A program made the position numbers and the translations under genes. This document shows positions 4,362 to 7,984 of a stretch of 7,984 nucleotides of DNA, one piece after another. The stretch's first letter is position 1, and each line of letters begins with the position of its first letter. The stretch lies in the NCBI GenBank assembly GCA_035570275.1, contig DATMNI010000004.1, forward strand, positions 1-7,984, written 5' to 3'. The notes under the pieces are model-generated. The model was not told the origin of the DNA. It made no database searches and saw only the letters and a program-made list of their open reading frames with translations. This DNA comes from DATMNI01 sp035570275. Lineage in GTDB: Bacteria; Acidobacteriota; Terriglobia; Bryobacterales; Bryobacteraceae.

Positions 4362-6089
4362 TCATGGCACGCTGACGAAGCTTACCATCGTCGCTGGAAG
4401 CGTGCCTGAGGCGCACGCATGGCCGCCGATAGTCCGGGGCACAATCGTGGCATTCAGCACCTTGGTGAGGTCGATTATTGCCAGAGAGCTGGCACCTGCG
4501 TTACCGAGCACGCCGATCGCGTCGCCGGTGTTGGGACTCTGATACGCGGTCACGGTATGGGGATCAAAGCCGTTGTCGAAGCCGCTAATGCCGCACGTCA
4601 CCCAATCGCTGATGGCGGGAGTGCCACTGCCGGAAGTCGCAGGAAGCGCCAACGCGGTGAATGCGTTGCCGAAGAATTCCCCTGTCAGGACGCCGGTATG
4701 AGTATCCTGCGCCACCGCTATGCCGCTTGATCCCGCCGAGAGGATCGATTCCGACAGGATCTGATTCTGCGATGGCGCCGTCCACGTGCCGGGCGAGCCA
4801 GCCGCGAACGTAGCCTGGGTCACGTCGGCGATGAACACCACGGATGGAATAGCGAACTCCATAGGCGCCAGAACGATCCCCGTGCTGCACTCCTCACCCG
4901 CGGAATCGAGTTCTCCACCAACCGTGGCGTTCTCGAAGAACAGGGGGCTCCTGCTGTTAGCCACGTTGATGATTTCGTAGTTGCCCCTCTCGTTAGGCGA
5001 CAACACCAGGTTGCGGATCGGATCGATTAGCGCGTCTTCCGTGATGTTGGTTGGGAAGACACCGCTCGGGCCGCCCGGCGCTTTAGAGGCGAATGCAGGC
5101 TCCAAGGAAGGGGATGAGCCAAGGTCAAGGAACTGGAACCCACCCGCGCCTGAGAGACTGAGGGCGATCGCTGCCTTATTGTGAACGGCGTCGATTGCTA
5201 CTCCGCAGTCGGTGCATGAACCGCCGGAGAAAGTGATGGTTCCGGACCCGCCACTCGTCAATGTATTGGTCAAACTCGTGCCTGATATCAGATACACGTC
5301 TGTGTTGTTCGCGGTGCACACCGTCTGACCCGAGATCGGGTTCGGGGCGCAGGCATTCACTATGTTAGGCGTAGAAATTTTGGTCGGTATGACGCGGGTG
5401 CCCTCTATGTTGACGACCGAAACGCCGGTGACTGGAGTCACGGACCAATTACCCTTGGGGACGTACCCGACGACGTCCCTCCCGGTGACCAGTGCGGTCA
5501 ACGAACTCGATGGCTGACAAGAACCCGGTGGTGGCGGAGTTACCGGATGCAGAACCTCGAAATCATCCGTCTCGGCATCCGACGGATCAAAGATGAGAAC
5601 CTTGGGGTCGGATGCTGAAACCGAGGTTTTGGTGGTTTTAGCGATCAGCCACACCTCAAATTCGTTTTCGTCCTCGGCCTTTGGCGTCGCTGAAAAGGGA
5701 AAGAGCTGAACCGGCAACGTACCAGTCGCGGGATTGAACGTCCCATTAGCATGCTTGCAAGGTGGCCCCGTAGCTCCAGCAACCTTGCCGTGCAACACCA
5801 GCAGTTGGCGGCAGAGGGCGATGTCCGTTGAGAGCAGGGTGTGGCCATCGTGGTCTGTGACTTGAAAATAATACGTGCCATCCGGCAGACCTGAAGCTGC
5901 CTGCTCCTGTTCCGGACCACCGCTAAGGTACACGTCCGTAGACAAGGCAAAGATGTTCTCTTTGACGGCAGTGCCGTCCTTCTTAGTGGTGTGGATGGTG
6001 GCATCGCCGTCGAAAGCGCTGCCTGTGAATGGTGTAACCGCCAGAAACACGGCCACCGGAAAATAAACTCGCGTGGTTTTCATAAACAT
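4362..6089 (-). CDS. Secreted beta-propeller-like protein
   Basis: A 575-residue exported protein of unknown function. Residues 1-25 form a signal peptide (VYFPVAVFLAVTPFTGSA, cleavage probably before FDGD). Residues 28-182 form an N-terminal domain with SGLPDGTYYFQVTDHDG and LLSTDIALCRQ, then a proline stretch PPPPGSC (185-191). From about 195 on, the chain has repeated strand-turn units with phrases such as CGVAIDAVHNKAAIALS, LIDPIRNLVLSPNERGNYEIINV, SGIAVAQDTHTGVLTGEF and SLAIIDLTKV, typical of a YVTN/NHL-like propeller with degenerate blades. A CTDC pair occurs at 292-295. The ribosome binding site GAGAGGAGAAGG supports ATG 6089; the ATG at 6083 is also possible. It is upstream of the metal cassette on the same strand, but content suggests an independent extracellular protein. 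Propeller assignment is from repeat pattern only. Confidence 0.82.
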   Translation of the reverse strand: MFMKTTRVYFPVAVFLAVTPFTGSAFDGDATIHTTKKDGTAVKENIFALSTDVYLSGGPEQEQAASGLPDGTYYFQVTDHDGHTLLSTDIALCRQLLVLHGKVAGATGPPCKHANGTFNPATGTLPVQLFPFSATPKAEDENEFEVWLIAKTTKTSVSASDPKVLIFDPSDAETDDFEVLHPVTPPPPGSCQPSSSLTALVTGRDVVGYVPKGNWSVTPVTGVSVVNIEGTRVIPTKISTPNIVNACAPNPISGQTVCTANNTDVYLISGTSLTNTLTSGGSGTITFSGGSCTDCGVAIDAVHNKAAIALSLSGAGGFQFLDLGSSPSLEPAFASKAPGGPSGVFPTNITEDALIDPIRNLVLSPNERGNYEIINVANSRSPLFFENATVGGELDSAGEECSTGIVLAPMEFAIPSVVFIADVTQATFAAGSPGTWTAPSQNQILSESILSAGSSGIAVAQDTHTGVLTGEFFGNAFTALALPATSGSGTPAISDWVTCGISGFDNGFDPHTVTAYQSPNTGDAIGVLGNAGASSLAIIDLTKVLNATIVPRTIGGHACASGTLPATMVSFVSVP

Positions 6090-6104
6090 GACCTTCTCCT
6101 CTCA

Positions 6105-6444
6105 GCTCAAAATCTCCGTTTTACCTTCCGGGCACGGCCAGAAATAGCTGCTGCATCGATAAACGGCTACCTGCCATCGACTCCAAAATCGTATAGAACG
6201 ACCGTGGTGCCTGTTGCGGTGCCAGCCATCGTCGTGGTAGCAACTCTGATGAGCGACAAAGCCGCGCCCGGAAAGTGTGGATGCCGGCCGCCTTCCTGGC
6301 GACCGCGCGGTTCGTGTGCTCTCGCTCTATGCGGTTCTGGCAGACTGCGAGTCGAGTGCTCTACGCGATTAACGGAGCCTGAGCGCGCTGAATCACCCGG
6401 CGGCAGCGGCTCCGGTGCCCGATCAGTTGCCTTGATTGCCCAGG
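6105..6444. other. Gap between two secreted-protein genes; possible remnant frame
   Basis: No convincing gene is seen. A minus-strand frame is open from before 6444 to TAG at 6167; its last part, from ATG 6229, reads MAGTATGTTVVLYDFGVDGR and looks protein-like, whereas the upstream part is rich in Arg, His and Pro like non-coding GC-rich DNA. No ribosome binding site precedes the ATG. The promoter of the beta-propeller gene should lie in the left part of the gap, but no pair of hexamers stands out. Confidence 0.35.
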
Positions 6445-7218
6445 CTACTCTACCAGGAACGCATAGATCTTGCCGGCCGACGCGGCGTTCGACGACACAT
6501 TGGCGCCCGGCGGCAACAACCCATATTCACCGGCGCTGAACGTGCCGAACTTCAATTGGTAAATCTGTTTGGCCAGTTTTTCGCTCTGGAACGGTACAGC
6601 CGCCCGCACGGTGCTGATAGAAATGTTAATGCGTCCGCGGGCCAATTCCACTTCACGCCGGTCCCTCTTGACATTGAACCGCACGCATATGTATTCCGCG
6701 GGATCCGTGCCTTCCGGCAGCTTTAGCACGAACTCAGCACTTGGCCCGACGTGGGTGGGGCTGTGGCGGCCCTGAACCCACCCGTTGACCTTCGCCGCCT
6801 TGATGCCGTAGGTAAACGCCGCGGCGGCGCGGGCGGTTCGCAGGTTTAGAATCTCGGGGCGAACCGGGATGTACTTCTTATCCTTTAAGAAATAGATGCC
6901 CAGTTCGTCCGGAAGCAGGATGCCATCCTTCGCCACCACGGGCAGTTCTGCCTTGGGCGCGCTGCCGGCAGCCTCCTTGGCGACCATCGCTGCTATGACC
7001 TTGTCGCCGACCCCCGCGCCCTTCAGCGCGATCAGGTCATCGGTGCTGGTAGCGTATTTGCCTGGCTGCGCATTGACGCTGCTGAGAATTACCTCTTCGC
7101 CTAAACCGGCCTTAGCCATCTTGATAACGGCGTCGTTAGTAAGCGCGGTTTGTGCAAGTCCAATCGCGAGGGCGAAAACCGCCAGAGTCCCGGAAAGTTG
7201 TCTCGTTCCCATGATCAT
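6445..7218 (-). CDS. Secreted protein, function unknown
   Basis: A 257-residue product with a signal peptide (about 1-23, LSGTLAVFALAIGLAQ). The next part (26-80) has LTNDAVIKMAKAGLGEEVILSSV and ALKGAGVGDKVIAAMVA, two helical motifs I associate with exported acidobacterial proteins that begin LTNDDVxxMxxAGLxExxI. Residues 98-257 form a second, mostly beta region with GIYFLKDKKYIPVRPE, AEFVLKLPEGTDPAEYICVRF and a conserved-looking EYGLLPPGA close to the end. No catalytic motif is evident. The ribosome binding site AAGG six bases before ATG 7218 decides the start over the in-frame ATG at 7212. The gene starts ten bases after the stop of the 34-residue gene upstream, and that stop (AGGTAA) sits in a doubled AAAAGGT, so the two are likely one transcript. 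Confidence 0.82.
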   Translation of the reverse strand: MIMGTRQLSGTLAVFALAIGLAQTALTNDAVIKMAKAGLGEEVILSSVNAQPGKYATSTDDLIALKGAGVGDKVIAAMVAKEAAGSAPKAELPVVAKDGILLPDELGIYFLKDKKYIPVRPEILNLRTARAAAAFTYGIKAAKVNGWVQGRHSPTHVGPSAEFVLKLPEGTDPAEYICVRFNVKRDRREVELARGRINISISTVRAAVPFQSEKLAKQIYQLKFGTFSAGEYGLLPPGANVSSNAASAGKIYAFLVE

Positions 7219-7228
7219 CTCTTACCTT

Positions 7229-7333
7229 TTACCTTTTCGATTCTTGGGCGACGGAGCCATTGTTGAGCGACTGCTGAGCCACAAGCAGGGAGCAAAATGC
7301 CAGAAATACGAATGTGAAAAGATGTTTGAGCAT
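7229..7333 (-). CDS. 34-residue signal-peptide-like small protein
   Basis: A short gene from ATG 7333 to TAA 7229. The product starts MLKHLFTFVFLAFCSLLVAQ: one basic residue, a strong hydrophobic core and a plausible cleavage site after VA, leaving only about 16 polar residues ending in AQESKR. The support for translation is the ribosome binding site: TAAGGAG with AAGGAG at 7346-7341, seven bases from the ATG, the best in this window. It sits ten bases before the secreted protein gene. It could be a tiny exported peptide, a leader whose translation is coupled to the next gene, or the remains of a longer secreted protein. No lipobox is present. In-frame codons upstream could extend it to 63 residues, but they look non-coding. 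Confidence 0.55.
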   Translation of the reverse strand: MLKHLFTFVFLAFCSLLVAQQSLNNGSVAQESKR

Positions 7334-7340
7334 ACAGCTT

Positions 7341-7346
7341 CTCCTT
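7341..7346 (-). promoter_or_regulatory. Strong ribosome binding site of the 34-residue gene
   Basis: On the minus strand AAGGAG (within TAAGGAG) stands seven bases before ATG 7333. It decides the start of the small gene against the upstream in-frame ATG at 7420. Confidence 0.65.
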
Positions 7347-7584
7347 AACGAGGACTGCCATTCTTGGCTGGAATCCCCGAGATTTGGCTTTTCGTGTCGG
7401 GTCGGTGATTGCCATGCCAAAGACCTAGCCGCGACGCGACGCCGCCACTATTCCGGCGGAGAGCGTCACAGTTAGCTCGACGTTCTCGCCAGGCGCCCCA
7501 TCTTGATCTTCTATACGGACGGGCAACCCGAATACGGGAGAAAAATTTAGATCGGGGCTCTCAGAGCGAATTGACTGGAACGTA

Positions 7585-7984
7585 TCAAGGTCTTTTTGGC
7601 TGTAAGCGGGCGATGGCCTTTTCGAACACGGCTGCAAAGTGATCGTCGGACAACTCCGCCGCCAGGTCCTTGTACAGGGGCAGGCGCTCGGCCGGATCCT
7701 TTGAAGAGATGTTTCGTGCGTGGTGCCCAAGTGCGGATGCCACCGACAAGTGGTAGAGCAGTGTGGCAGCGGCGTTTTGGTCGGGGGCTTCGGTGGCCAC
7801 GGCCAAGCGTTTGGCCGCGCTCTTTATTGCAACCAGAGCCTCCACCGGCGTGTCCGGGGAACAGACGGCCTTCAGCAGTGCCCCTCCGGACTGCTCGGTG
7901 CCGGCGCACATCTCCATGAGCAGGTGCTCCAACCGCTCCGAGTTGCCGATCTCCAGGAGCAAATCCCGCGTCGCGTTTACGTCA
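7585..7984 (-). CDS. C-terminal part of an unidentified helical protein (partial)
   Basis: The minus-strand frame is open from the right window edge to TGA at 7585, giving 132 visible residues; the true start lies outside. A TTG at 7962 could start it, but the frame continues DVNATRDLLLEIG upstream, so it is treated as cut by the edge. The protein is alanine- and leucine-rich and predicted helical, with LLEIGNSERLEHLLMEMCAG, AATLLYHLSVASALGHHARN and LYKDLAAELSDDHFAAVFEKA. Codons mostly end in G or C, supporting a real gene. I do not recognise the family: no transmembrane segment, metal motif or nucleotide-binding loop is seen. It is soluble and probably cytoplasmic. It is on the same strand as the secreted-protein pair, but more than 250 bases separate them, so co-transcription is not implied. 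Confidence 0.7.
   Translation of the reverse strand, partial: DVNATRDLLLEIGNSERLEHLLMEMCAGTEQSGGALLKAVCSPDTPVEALVAIKSAAKRLAVATEAPDQNAAATLLYHLSVASALGHHARNISSKDPAERLPLYKDLAAELSDDHFAAVFEKAIARLQPKRP

Noticed and set aside
6290..6390. tRNA-like phrase on the minus strand (GTAGAGCACTCGACT)
   Set aside because: The putative D-loop is far too long, the anticodon stem does not pair, and no T-arm GGTTCGA sequence follows.
5991..6539. 182-residue plus-strand frame through the gap and the end of the secreted-protein gene
   Set aside because: It has low-complexity Arg/Pro/Ser composition, no ribosome binding site, and overlaps two supported minus-strand genes.
7425..7730. 101-residue minus-strand frame as a complete gene
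   Set aside because: Its first half is a shadow of the better-supported 7984-7585 frame; only the tail beyond 7585 is kept as a possible remnant.

Overview
The window is GC-rich bacterial chromosome, most likely from Acidobacteriota of the Solibacteres/Bryobacterales type. The strongest clue is a gene at 817-1776 that matches the soil-associated TIGR03435 family, which is greatly expanded in Candidatus Solibacter and its relatives. Several secreted proteins and a small zinc-ribbon protein of a type I associate with Acidobacteriota fit that placement. Assignments rest on reading motifs by eye; no database search was done.

Left part, plus strand: the last 19 codons of an unknown gene (1-60), then a BrnT-type toxin gene (110-400) that overlaps the gene for its likely antitoxin (360-767). 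The antitoxin joins a BrnA-like front half to a Cro/XRE helix-turn-helix. A near-consensus sigma-70 promoter with a palindrome in its spacer ends exactly at the toxin ATG. The secreted TIGR03435 protein (817-1776) follows.

Middle: a small minus-strand zinc-ribbon gene (1848-2084) converges on the TIGR03435 gene, with a perfect 20-base palindrome between their stops. It is divergent from a plus-strand monofunctional proline dehydrogenase gene (2225-3133), whose leader holds two back-to-back hairpins. No partner dehydrogenase for P5C is in view.

Right part, all minus strand. A compact three-gene cassette runs 4294 to 3283: a thioredoxin-fold protein, a membrane-anchored MerP-like metal-binding protein, and a three-helix MerT-like protein with a vicinal Cys pair in its first helix. 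It looks like heavy-metal (mercury-type) handling, but no merR or merA is in the window. Upstream lie a secreted beta-propeller-like protein (6089-4362), a gap of about 350 bases, a secreted protein (7218-6445) preceded by a 34-residue signal-peptide-like gene (7333-7229), and the C-terminal part of an unidentified helical protein that runs off the right edge (7984-7585).

The most interesting points are the promoter/start conflict at the toxin gene, the hybrid antitoxin, the regulator-less metal cassette, the tiny signal-peptide gene with a near-perfect ribosome binding site, and the tandem hairpins before proline dehydrogenase.
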